64,000 nucleotides of DNA, from assembly GCF_006088715.1 (NCBI RefSeq), contig NZ_CP030772.1, positions 744,001-808,000 of the forward strand. Reading direction: 5' to 3'. This document shows, piece after piece, positions 36,501 to 44,922 of the stretch. Position 1 is the first letter of the stretch, and every line of letters begins with the position of its first letter. The notes beneath the pieces are model-generated. The model was not told the origin of the DNA. It did no database searches and worked only from the letters and a program-made list of their open reading frames with translations. This stretch comes from Streptomyces sp. YIM 121038. Its GTDB lineage: Bacteria; Actinomycetota; Actinomycetes; Streptomycetales; Streptomycetaceae. Made by a program: the position numbers and the translations under genes.

Positions 36501-37882
36501 GATCCGGGTGCGGACAGCGCCTCCGGGCAGCGGTGTTCGGCAAGGACCATCGGCAGATGCCGGGGCTGCACGACGGCGCGCAGCCGGGTCCGCCGTACGG
36601 GGCGGCGGCCCGCCGGGACCAGCACCCACCGCCGGGTGATGGCGCCCAGGATTTCACGCATCGCCAGATAGGCGAAGTGCTCGCCGATGCACCTGCGCGG
36701 CCCCACACCGAACGGCAGCAGCATCTGCCGCTCCTCTTTCCCCTTTCCCTCTGCCCACCGGTCCGGGTCGAAGACGTCCGGCCGCTCGAAGATCTCCGGG
36801 TCGTGGTGAAAGGCGTTGATGGACATGATGAGCGGGGTCTGGGCGGGGATGTCGAAGCCCTCCAGGCGCATTGGCTCGTCGGAGAACCGGGTGACGAGGG
36901 AGGCGGGAGGGTGGAACCGCAGGGCCTCGGTGATCACCTGGCCCAGATAGGTGCCGTCCTCGTTGCGGTGCAGCCGGTCCTGGATGTCGGGGCGCCTGCT
37001 GACTTCATGGCAGAACCAGCCCAAGGCGCCGCTGGTGGTGTCGTAGCCCGCGACGATCATCGCGAGATAGTCGTCCCGGATGGCCTCCGCCGCCTTCCTT
37101 TCCCCCATAGAGCCGCGCAGGGTGAGCATCGTCTCCATGGTGCTCCCCGGCACCGGGGTCTTGGCCCCGGCCAGGTAGGGGGCAAGGAGCCCCTCCACCA
37201 TGCGCTGCATCCGGCTCACCGCCCAGCGGCTGCGCGCCCTGATGGGGGTGGGCATCCGGCCCGAGGAGGCAGCCGGCGGCAGCATGGCCTCGCACATCAC
37301 CATGTGCAGCGCTGTGGAGGTCCAGGAGCGGAAGTCCTGTGCCTGGTGGGGGGAGAAGTCCAGGCGCGCCAGGGCTTTCGTGGTGACGAAGAAGGACAGG
37401 CGCGACAGAGAGGGCTGCAGGTCCATCACCCGGCCGGTCGGCCAGGTGCCGAGCTCGTCCCTGACCGAGGTGCGAACGCTCTCCAGGCATCCCTGGCGGA
37501 TCTGCCGAACGGTGAAATGCCCCTGCATCAGGTGGCGCCGGTCCTGGTGCTCCTCGCCCGTGATCATGGGCAGGCTCACTCCGAGCATGTGACGGGCCGC
37601 CGGGTGCAGGGCCGGGCTGTCGAAGAGGGCATAGGACTTCGCCAGCAGATCCTGGGCCAGGGTGCGGCTAGTGACCACATAGGCTAGGACAGTGCCCATC
37701 CGGATGGGCACCAGGGGGGCGGTGCTGCCCTGGCACACGGTACGGAAGAATCCCAGGTTGTCGGCTGCCAGGTACGGCAGGTGTCCGACGGCCGGCCAGG
37801 GACGGGGAATCGGGTGCGTCGTGGTCACCGGTCCCGCCCCGTTGGACCCGTGAGCGGTTAGCAAGGTCTTCTTCTCATCCAT
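36494..37882 (-). CDS. Cytochrome P450
   Basis: 462 residues from ATG 37882 ([15 protein letters not shown]). P450 landmarks are all present: I-helix [15 protein letters not shown] (acid-alcohol pair intact, about residue 278), ExxR in TEALRFHP, and the heme loop [13 protein letters not shown] with the axial Cys at about 395. The N terminus is soluble, with no membrane anchor. The start overlaps the end of the upstream dxs/terpene synthase pseudogene by 25 bp. Likely oxidises the terpene made by the adjacent cyclase or by the lost one. An electron-transfer partner (ferredoxin) is not nearby. Confidence 0.9.
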   Translation of the reverse strand: MDEKKTLLTAHGSNGAGPVTTTHPIPRPWPAVGHLPYLAADNLGFFRTVCQGSTAPLVPIRMGTVLAYVVTSRTLAQDLLAKSYALFDSPALHPAARHMLGVSLPMITGEEHQDRRHLMQGHFTVRQIRQGCLESVRTSVRDELGTWPTGRVMDLQPSLSRLSFFVTTKALARLDFSPHQAQDFRSWTSTALHMVMCEAMLPPAASSGRMPTPIRARSRWAVSRMQRMVEGLLAPYLAGAKTPVPGSTMETMLTLRGSMGERKAAEAIRDDYLAMIVAGYDTTSGALGWFCHEVSRRPDIQDRLHRNEDGTYLGQVITEALRFHPPASLVTRFSDEPMRLEGFDIPAQTPLIMSINAFHHDPEIFERPDVFDPDRWAEGKGKEERQMLLPFGVGPRRCIGEHFAYLAMREILGAITRRWVLVPAGRRPVRRTRLRAVVQPRHLPMVLAEHRCPEALSAPGSP

Positions 37883-38870
37883 GGCGGGGTGTCTCCTTCG
37901 TGCGGTAGGAAGTCCTGGGCGCGGTAGAACCGCACACTGCGCTCGGTCATCCCGGCCAGGGCCGCCTCCGGCCAGCCTGTTTCGGTCACCCGCTGACGCC
38001 CCAGCCGCCGGCACTGCGCCAGGTGCTCCTCCACCCGGCGCCACACCGCCGCACGGGCGAAGGAGAGCGCCGCTTCGAGGGGGGCTCCGCATAGGAGGCG
38101 GGCCTGCTGGTGACGCAGTACCGGATTGACGGTGCCCTCGCCGAGTTCCCTGCGGCAGCTGCGCAGGTCATTGGCCCGACGCAGGGCCAGGGAGGCGTGC
38201 TGCTCGCAGCGCAGAAGATGGGTCAGGTGCTCGGGGGTGCTGTGGTCGGCAAGGGTGACCAGTGCGGTGTGCATGGCCGACGGTCCGCCGAGGGTGTGCC
38301 GGGCCGAACACAGGTACCGCTCCAGGCCTGGCAGGCCGCGTGGGCCGCTGCGCCGGTAGGTATCCCGCCAGTGCGCCTCGTCGAGCATCCCGGGCAGGAC
38401 GGCGGCGATCCCGGCATCCCAGGTTCCCGCTCGCCGGCCAGCTGGCCGGCCTTGGCCCGGCCGTCGGCGTACGCGAGCGCGGTGGAGGCGTGGGAGTTCT
38501 CCACCCAGCCGTGCACCGACTCCGCCCGCGACGGATACCCGGACAGGCCACCCGCCTGGCCCAGGGTGGGGAACTCCGTGCCCGGCCGGTGAGCAGCTTG
38601 TGCACATACGCCTGGTGACCGGTGTCGAAGACCAGCGCATCGCGCGGGGAGTCGAACACCCGGTGCAACGCACGGGTGATCTCGACCATGCCCAGGTTCG
38701 GGCCCAGATGCCCGCTCGTGGAGCACACCGTCTCGATGAGGAACCGGCGGATCCGTCCGACCAGCACCAGCAACGCGTCCCTGGGCACGGCGCGCACCTC
38801 GTCCACCCCTGCCGGCAGGACCGGCGCTCGGGCGGGGGGACGGATCGGTCGGCAGTCATCTGTGTGTCTT
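37858..38870 (-). pseudogene. dxs N-terminal fragment joined to a terpene synthase C-terminal fragment
   Basis: Upstream part (about 38870-38430): [50 protein letters not shown] and, one frame over, [20 protein letters not shown], the thiamine-binding start of 1-deoxyxylulose-5-phosphate synthase. Downstream part (about 38425-37858): [20 protein letters not shown] and [20 protein letters not shown], with a perfect class I terpene cyclase NSE motif [10 protein letters not shown] deletion has fused the two, and the dxs part carries at least one frameshift. Both functions are lost here. Confidence 0.75.
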
Positions 38871-39081
38871 TCAGTGGGGTCCGGGCTCCTTGGGACACGC
38901 ACAGCCCCCGGCACCGGGCTTCACACTCCCGGACATCGGGGTATCGAACAGTTGACTGCTCCACGCCCGGCCGGACCAGGGGGCCACAGCTGTGCATGCC
39001 ATGCACCGCATGCAGTTTTGTGCCCTTGTGAACGAATGGTGCGGCGCGGGCGCGGGCCGAGTTCGCGAGGAGGGAGCGGAG

Positions 39082-40434
39082 ATGGACGTGGTGGACCACA
39101 AGCCGAATGGGCTGCTGCGGCATCTGGTGGAAGAGGGCGGGCTGAGCGAGGCCCAGCTGGCTGCGGAGATACGGCGAGTGGCCGCCGAGCACGGACAGCA
39201 ATTGGCGTGCCATCAGTCGTCCGTCTCGCGCTGGCTGTCGGGGGTGCGCCCGCGCCCTCCGGTCGACGTGTTCCTGCTGGAGGCACTCGCCCGGCGCTTG
39301 GGCCGCCCCCTCACCCCTGCCGAGGCGGGCCTGTCGAAGACGGTCCCGGATGACATTCCGCGAGGGGGCCGGTCCTGGGAGGCTGCCCCTGTGCACACAC
39401 TCTTTGCCCTGCTGCGCGCCGACCTCGACCCGGCCCGGCGCCGCCTGCTGGCCGCCGACGTCTACAGCCTCACCTCCCTCGCCCTCCCAGCCCCGGCCGG
39501 GCCGCACGCCTCCAGCCCGGCAGCCGCCCACCGGGCACCGACGCCAGCGCCCTTACCCGCCCGAGCCCAGCAGATGGACACGATGGCCCGCCACTTCGCC
39601 GACGCGGCCGAAGCCTTCGGCGGCGGCGCGGTGCGCACCGCGCTGGCCGGCTACCTCGCCCACCCCGTGAACGGCTGGCTCAACGCCCCGGCCCCGGAGC
39701 CGGTACACCGCCACCTCCTCGCCGCAGCGGCTCGTCTGACCCTCCTGCTGGGCACCATGACCGCCGACGACGGCCACGACGCCCTCGCCCAGCATTACCA
39801 CCACACCGCCGCCCGCATGGCCACCGACGCCGACGATGCCACCGCCCTCGCGATCACACTGCGGACCATGGCCGCCCACGCCAGTGACCTCGGCCACCAC
39901 ACCCCCGCCGTGCTGCACCTGTCCCAGCACGCCGTCGACACGGCCCGCGGCGCCCCGCCCCCGGTCCGCGCCTACACCCACGCCCAGCTCGCCACCGCCG
40001 CCGCCCACCACAACCGGCGCGCCGCGCTGCTGGCACTCAACCGGGCCGAGCAGCTGTACGAGAAAGCCGACACCGTCCTCGGCCCGTTCACCGCCTACCC
40101 CCTCGCGGCCCTGCACTACCAGCGCGCCCAGACCCTGAACATCCTCGGTGACACACGCGGCTCGATCGGCGCCTACACCGCCTCACTGCGCCTGCGCACC
40201 CCCACAGAACGCCACGCCCGCGCCCTCACCCAAGCCCGCCTCGGCGAAACCCTCCTCGCCCAGGGCCACCTCGATGCCGCCCTGACCCACTGGACACACT
40301 TCCTCGACGCCTACCCCCACCTCAGCTCCCTACGAGCCACCCGCCACCTGCACACCATGCGGCAACTCCTCACCCCCCACCAACGGCACCGGCCCACCGG
40401 CCACCTCCTCGACTCTGCCCTCACTCTGCGCTGA
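39082..40434 (+). CDS. Helix-turn-helix/TPR regulator (Streptomyces type)
   Basis: 450 residues from ATG 39082, chosen because GGAGGGAGCGGAG precedes it; a longer frame from 38992 lacks a good site. The N-terminal part resembles an XRE-like DNA-binding domain (GLSEAQLAAEIRRVAAEHGQ, then HQSSVSRWLSGVRPRP). The rest is helical repeats with TPR character (YPLAALHYQRAQTLNILGDT, ALTQARLGETLLAQGHLDAA). Proteins of this build are common regulators beside Streptomyces secondary-metabolite genes. It diverges from the terpenoid remnants, with a 210-bp gap, so it may once have controlled them. Confidence 0.75.
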   Translation: MDVVDHKPNGLLRHLVEEGGLSEAQLAAEIRRVAAEHGQQLACHQSSVSRWLSGVRPRPPVDVFLLEALARRLGRPLTPAEAGLSKTVPDDIPRGGRSWEAAPVHTLFALLRADLDPARRRLLAADVYSLTSLALPAPAGPHASSPAAAHRAPTPAPLPARAQQMDTMARHFADAAEAFGGGAVRTALAGYLAHPVNGWLNAPAPEPVHRHLLAAAARLTLLLGTMTADDGHDALAQHYHHTAARMATDADDATALAITLRTMAAHASDLGHHTPAVLHLSQHAVDTARGAPPPVRAYTHAQLATAAAHHNRRAALLALNRAEQLYEKADTVLGPFTAYPLAALHYQRAQTLNILGDTRGSIGAYTASLRLRTPTERHARALTQARLGETLLAQGHLDAALTHWTHFLDAYPHLSSLRATRHLHTMRQLLTPHQRHRPTGHLLDSALTLR

Positions 40435-40504
40435 ACGAGTCACCACAGGGGCGTGTAACGAATTAGGTGGATACCCGAACAGAGGGGACACCTGATGTCC
40501 TGTG

Positions 40505-41746
40505 TCACCGAGTCCTCCCTGACGCGGTCGCTCTGACCTGCGACGAGGAATCTTGAGTGGCGAAGTGGCCGTGAACCGCGGGTGCCGCCGTTCGGAGGTG
40601 CGGAGAGTTTTCGCCAGTGGATCTTGCTGGATCGTGAGGATGCTTGGCGAGTGCTGCTGCCGCGAGTTCGATGGCGTCGGGGTAGATCGCGGCGTGTGCG
40701 TAGGCGTCGAGGTCGGTCGGGATGCCGCGTTGGTGATTGTGGGCTTGCAGTGCGAGGAGCCGGTATCTCCAGTGGTTCGGGACGGCGGCCGGGGAGGCCG
40801 GCCAGGGCGGGACGGCTTCGACCGCGGTTTGGTGGGCGAGGGTGAGTTGCTGGGGTGTGAAGCGGCGGAGGAGGCGGCTCGCCCCGTGTTGGGCGGTGGT
40901 GATCTCGGGGCATATGGAGAGGTCGAGATGAGGTTCTCCGAGATCGCTGAGCCAGATTCCGTGCCGTGTGCAGACCTTGTGGTGAATCGGGAGGTGGACG
41001 GGAATGGGCTCCCGGAGGCCGAGACTGGCAGTGCACCGGTGGCAGGCGGTTGTGGCCCGGACGGGGCTTTCGCCGGTGCCGAAGGCGGGGAGTGCGTGAG
41101 CCAGGCCGACGGGAGTCGTGCTGGTGAGGTGAGCGAGTTCGTGCAGGGCGTGAGTGGCTGCGGGGGCGAGCATGTGGTGCTGGGCTCGGTCGTCGAGGTT
41201 GTTGGTCTTCGTGGAGAACCAGGTGGGCAGTACTGCCAATACCTCGCTGACGGTGAGGTGATTGGCCTGGGAGATCCGGGCCAGGTAGGAGCTGAGGGTT
41301 TCCCCCGCGATTGGCGCAACTCGCTGTGGCAGCACCGGCGTCCGCTCGCGCCTGCGGGCGAGTGTGCGGGACGTCCCGGATGGGATCTGAGGGCTTTCCT
41401 CCTGCAAGTTGGTTTCCCGGCAGTCGGCCAGGACCAGCAGGCGGCGTCGGCGGATCAGCTCGCGGTAGAAGGTTCTCTGGCTTCCCTGGAAGCCGAGGTC
41501 GGCGACTTCTTTGAACAGGACACTGGTCCGCAGGTGCGGATCCTCGGTGAGCCGCTGACGGCAGTAGCTGGCGAGGGGTTCGGTGAGCAGACTTGGCCGT
41601 GGGGCCCGGAGCCCTGGCGTTCTGCGGCCGTTGATGTAGTCGCGGACGGTTTGATGACTGTGGCCGATGTGGTCGGCGATGGCCTGCCCCGGCCATCCGG
41701 CCGTATGCAGGGTGAGGATCTTCTCGGCTCGTTCTCGGGGCAGCAT
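40505..41746 (-). CDS. tniQ: HTH-TniQ fusion protein of a TniABQ-type transposon
   Basis: 413 residues. The N-terminal third is a helix-turn-helix module of the kind found in transposase start regions (ERAEKILTLHTAGWPGQAIA, GHSHQTVRDYINGRRTPG). The C-terminal part is a TniQ-like domain: PIAGETLSSYLARISQANHL, and a zinc-ribbon-like CHRCTASLG followed by CTRHGIWLSDLGEP. TniQ links the target-site AAA+ protein to the integration complex in Tn7/Tn5053-like systems. It lies 9 bp after tniB on the same strand. The fusion of a separate HTH to TniQ is unusual. Confidence 0.7.
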   Translation of the reverse strand: MLPRERAEKILTLHTAGWPGQAIADHIGHSHQTVRDYINGRRTPGLRAPRPSLLTEPLASYCRQRLTEDPHLRTSVLFKEVADLGFQGSQRTFYRELIRRRRLLVLADCRETNLQEESPQIPSGTSRTLARRRERTPVLPQRVAPIAGETLSSYLARISQANHLTVSEVLAVLPTWFSTKTNNLDDRAQHHMLAPAATHALHELAHLTSTTPVGLAHALPAFGTGESPVRATTACHRCTASLGLREPIPVHLPIHHKVCTRHGIWLSDLGEPHLDLSICPEITTAQHGASRLLRRFTPQQLTLAHQTAVEAVPPWPASPAAVPNHWRYRLLALQAHNHQRGIPTDLDAYAHAAIYPDAIELAAAALAKHPHDPARSTGENSPHLRTAAPAVHGHFATQDSSSQVRATASGRTR

Positions 41747-41755
41747 GAGTGTTGA

Positions 41756-42781
41756 TCACGTGGCAGGTGGCCGTGGGGACTGGGAAGTGAAGTCGGCGTC
41801 AACGGCGTCGAGAGCCTTCTTGGTGATCTTCTCAGTGCCGTCCAGGACCGCGTTGATGGCAGCGCCGCGAACCAGCCAGAGCAGGCTCCCGATCATCCCG
41901 TGAGTGCGCTGGTGCAGATATCGGTCGAGTCGGGTGAGGGCACCGGACCGGTGGCTGTGGAGCCTCAGACTGTCCTCCAGAGCTGCGATCAGCGCGGTCC
42001 ACTGCTGGTCCTGGCCGAACGGTCCGGTGCGGACCATGCCGAACCGGCCAGCGATCTGTTCTCCGCGGGCGCCGGAGAGCAGGCCGGTGGGTTCGAGGCT
42101 GATTCCGGCGTAGACAAAAGTGGCCGGGATGCGTTCAGAGAAGTACTTCAGGGTGTCGGAGGCTTCGGCGCCGGCGCGTGTGGCGGTGTTGAGGTTGTGG
42201 AGTTCGTCGACCGCGACTAGGGTCACGTGGGCGTCCGTGCTGACGCCGCAGACCGCGTCGGCGATGTCGGTGATGTTGCTCCTGGTGGAGATCGGCAGGT
42301 CGAAGAACCGGGCGAACTCCATCGCGATCATCTTGGGGGTGGCGGCGGGTGGGACGGTGATGTAGATGACCGGGATGTCGCTGGAGGAGTTCGGGTGACG
42401 CCGTCGGTGGATCACCTCGACGGTCTTGCCGAGTTGGGTGAGCGCGGTGGTCTTGCCAGTTCTGGCGGGGCCGGACACCATCAGGCCGCATCGTCCGTAG
42501 TGGGCGTTCTTGTTCATCTGGATCAGGCGGCGGCCCGAGGTGATGACCTGGCGGATCGTGGGAGTCTGGACCACCAGCAATCGTGAGTGGTGGTCGATGC
42601 GGTCGTCGTCGTAGCAGGCTCGTTTGTCGTCCGCGAGACCCGACCAGATCGCCTCGGGCAGCAGCTGGGGCACTGCGGGTATCTCGGTGACGAACCCGCG
42701 CCAGCCCGGCAGGGTGGTCAGCTGCAGATGCCCGTACCCATCTGCGGAATCCCCACCCTGCCCCGGCTCCTGTCTCACCAC
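41756..42781 (-). CDS. tniB: TniB/TnsC-like AAA+ ATPase
   Basis: 341 residues. AAA+ motifs: Walker A GPARTGKTT (about residue 104), Walker B TLVAVDELHNLN, and sensor segments (ATFVYAGISLEPTGLLSG). The family acts as target selector and regulator for TniA/TnsB transposases. The start overlaps the tniA stop by 7 bp, so tniA-tniB-tniQ formed one operon. The frame is intact, unlike tniA. Confidence 0.85.
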   Translation of the reverse strand: MVRQEPGQGGDSADGYGHLQLTTLPGWRGFVTEIPAVPQLLPEAIWSGLADDKRACYDDDRIDHHSRLLVVQTPTIRQVITSGRRLIQMNKNAHYGRCGLMVSGPARTGKTTALTQLGKTVEVIHRRRHPNSSSDIPVIYITVPPAATPKMIAMEFARFFDLPISTRSNITDIADAVCGVSTDAHVTLVAVDELHNLNTATRAGAEASDTLKYFSERIPATFVYAGISLEPTGLLSGARGEQIAGRFGMVRTGPFGQDQQWTALIAALEDSLRLHSHRSGALTRLDRYLHQRTHGMIGSLLWLVRGAAINAVLDGTEKITKKALDAVDADFTSQSPRPPAT

Positions 42782-43660
42782 CGCTTGTCCGCCTCGGTGA
42801 ACGGATCGAAGATCGGCATCGGTATCACCTTGGCGATGTTCTCCTTGGGAGCGTCGTCGGCCTGGCCCTCTTCGCCGTCGGCAAGGCGGTCGGCAGGGGG
42901 CGCCTCGGGCGCGATTGGAGTGGATGGCGGGCTGGACTTGGTGCGGGCGGCGACACGACGGTCCCGGCGGCTGAGTCGGACTCTGCCGCCTGTGTCACCG
43001 CTGTCAGCGGGTCCCCGATGGGCCCGTTGCAGCAGGTCGGCGACGGCATCGGCGAGTTGCTCCTCACTCGCTCCGGGCAAGGTGCGGCGGGTATGGTCCC
43101 AGGCCAGTTCGCCGAACGGGGCGGCGACGCGGTGCAGTTGCTTCCAGAACAGGGTGATCCAGCCGCCCTTCCAATGGTCACGGACCCAGATGCGGGACAC
43201 GTCGTAAGGGTCGTAGTGGATCTCCCATAGATCCTTGCGGTCCTTGGCGCCCGACCGCTGTTGCCGAAGCGGGTTGAGGGCCTGGTCGTCGTAGGTCCGG
43301 TGTTTGATCTTCACGCCGTAGGCGTTGATCGCCCGCCAGGTCGCGGGCAGCAGTTCGATGTAGTCATCAGCCGACAGCGCGACCGGGACATAGCCAGCCG
43401 TCTCGACGAGGGCGGCGTACTTCTCGTTCGGGCTGAACATCCGCCCGGGGTGAAGGGGGTCGCGCAGTCCGTCGTGGGGCTGGCTCTGCCAGACCACGAT
43501 CCACTCGTCCAGGAGTTCCTGCAGTTCCAGCAACGACCAGAGCGGCTGCTGTTCGACGTGCCGACCGCGGCGTTCGGCGTTGAAGCCGGTGTAACCGGCC
43601 ACGAACTGAGCGAACAGGGTTCCGACGGAGCCCAGCATGCGCTCGATGTGGGGCTTGTCC
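42775..43660 (-). pseudogene. tniA: TniA-type DDE transposase, C-terminal half
   Basis: Begins abruptly at RDKPHIERMLGSVGTLFAQF, where the Glu of HIER is the third catalytic residue. It continues through EQQPLWSLLELQELLDEWIV and LSADDYIELLPATWRAINAY to the Mu-type C-terminal domain. The two catalytic Asp residues and the DNA-binding domains are missing because a serine-recombinase element starts at GGACAA in the DKP codons. Confidence 0.82.
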
Positions 43661-43703
43661 CGAGTCGTCGACTGCACCCGATGCGAACGGTCGGCCCGGA
43701 GTT

Positions 43704-43973
43704 GTGAGGGTGACGCACCCGTTCCATCCGTTGTTCGGGCGCGAGTTCGCTTTCGTTGACCGTCGTGTGGCCTGGGACGCGGACCGGGTCGCGGTCCGAG
43801 GCGAGGACGGGGTGGTGATGTCCCTGCCTGCGGCGTGGACGGACATCGACCTGGTGGACCCGGTCGTGGTGATCGCGGCGGGACGTTGCCCGTTGCGGCT
43901 CGTGGATCTGCTGGCGGTGGGGGACCTGGTGGATGCGCTCCGCGCTGGTGGTGTCGGTGGGTTGACGCCGTGA
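43704..43973 (+). CDS. DUF5372-type small protein
   Basis: 89 residues from a GTG at 43704. Begins VRVTHPFHPLFGREFAFVDR and has VVMSLPAAWTDIDLVDPVVV, the pattern of the small DUF5372 proteins that accompany large serine recombinases in actinomycete elements. Function unknown. It is first in the element, about 140 bp before the HTH gene. Confidence 0.7.
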   Translation: MRVTHPFHPLFGREFAFVDRRVAWDADRVAVRGEDGVVMSLPAAWTDIDLVDPVVVIAAGRCPLRLVDLLAVGDLVDALRAGGVGGLTP

Positions 43974-44114
43974 GCGTCAGGCGATTGATGCCGCTCCCGC
44001 CCGCCGGAATAGCGTACGTCCTGGTCGGGGGAGCATGCGGGCGCGCGCTGCACCTGCTGCTTTCGCTCCTATGCGCCGTGCTGAAGGGCTTGGCCAGGTG
44101 GTGGGGCGGCGGGA

Positions 44115-44663
44115 TTGTGCCGACAGGAGTCCGGACTGGGAGGTGGCACGGTGGTGGCAGCAGCGGATCCCAAGGTGACGGCGCTGGCGGCGTCCAGGTC
44201 GCTGAACCCGTGCCCGGAGTTGGTGACCGACGCGGAGTTTCTGGCCTCGCCGTTCTGCGATCCACGCGATGTGGTGCAGGTCAAGTACGAGATGGTGCGC
44301 CGAGTGAGGGTCGACAAGGTGTCGGTCGCCGAGGCGGCCCGCGCGTTCGGCTACTGCCGCCAGACGTTCTACGAGATCGCTGCCGCGCTCGATGCCGGCG
44401 GCCCGATGGCACTGGTGCCGGGCAAGCCCGGTCCGAAGGGGCCGCGCAAGCTGACCGAGGCGGTCATGACCCGTGTCGAGGAGTGGACCCGCGACGCCCC
44501 GGTGCCCGGTGCCAGGGCTCTGGCGGTGCGAGTCGAGGCCGAGTTCGGGTTCACCGTCCACCCCCGGTCGATCGAGCGGGCTCTGGCCCGCCGACGGGAG
44601 GCTCAGGAGGACGGGGATACCAGAGCCCGGTCCTGGACCGGGCTCTGCTACCGGGTCTGTTGA
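44115..44663 (+). CDS. Helix-turn-helix protein associated with serine recombinase
   Basis: Up to 182 residues. The central part is a helix-turn-helix (MVRRVRVDKVSVAEAARAFG, CRQTFYEIAAALDAGGPMAL) followed by GPKGPRKLTEAVMTRVEEW and a winged segment ending HPRSIERALARRREAQED. This order is typical of the second gene of DUF5372/recombinase elements. The true start may be the GTG at 44151 or 44154. Probably a DNA-binding accessory to recombination. Confidence 0.7.
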   Translation: MCRQESGLGGGTVVAAADPKVTALAASRSLNPCPELVTDAEFLASPFCDPRDVVQVKYEMVRRVRVDKVSVAEAARAFGYCRQTFYEIAAALDAGGPMALVPGKPGPKGPRKLTEAVMTRVEEWTRDAPVPGARALAVRVEAEFGFTVHPRSIERALARRREAQEDGDTRARSWTGLCYRVC

Positions 44664-44898
44664 CCTGGCCGGCGAGTACGAGTTGCTGCGCCAGGCAGCC
44701 GGACGGCGTGCGGGTCATCGCCGCGGGCTGGCCGTGCTCGTGGACAAGGGCATGGTCGCGTTCCTCACGGTCGCCGCGGCCCTGTCACCTCGCGTTCCGC
44801 GGGCACCCGTGCCGCCCACGACGCCGGATGCGGTCTGTGGTCTGGAGCCGGAGGTCGTCCGCATCTGGGCGTCCATGGTGCTGGCGCATGCTCCCTGA
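44662..44898 (+). CDS. Small ORF between HTH gene and recombinase (start uncertain)
   Basis: About 78 codons read DLAGEYELLRQAAGRRAGHR then GLAVLVDKGMVAFLTVAAAL and end WASMVLAHAP. A protein of this size commonly sits here in related elements. No good start codon lies in frame near the HTH stop, so it may be frameshifted or start upstream within the HTH gene. Confidence 0.4.
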   Translation, partial: DLAGEYELLRQAAGRRAGHRRGLAVLVDKGMVAFLTVAAALSPRVPRAPVPPTTPDAVCGLEPEVVRIWASMVLAHAP

Positions 44899-44922
44899 CC
44901 TGCCTTTTCGCCGGAGTTAGCG

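Noticed and set aside
39553..40116. Valine/glycine-rich minus-strand frame inside the TPR regulator
   Set aside because: Typical antisense artefact of GC-rich coding DNA; no start signal.
40553..41755. 400-residue plus-strand frame opposite tniQ
   Set aside because: Antisense to tniQ, which has a recognisable HTH and TniQ-like zinc ribbon.
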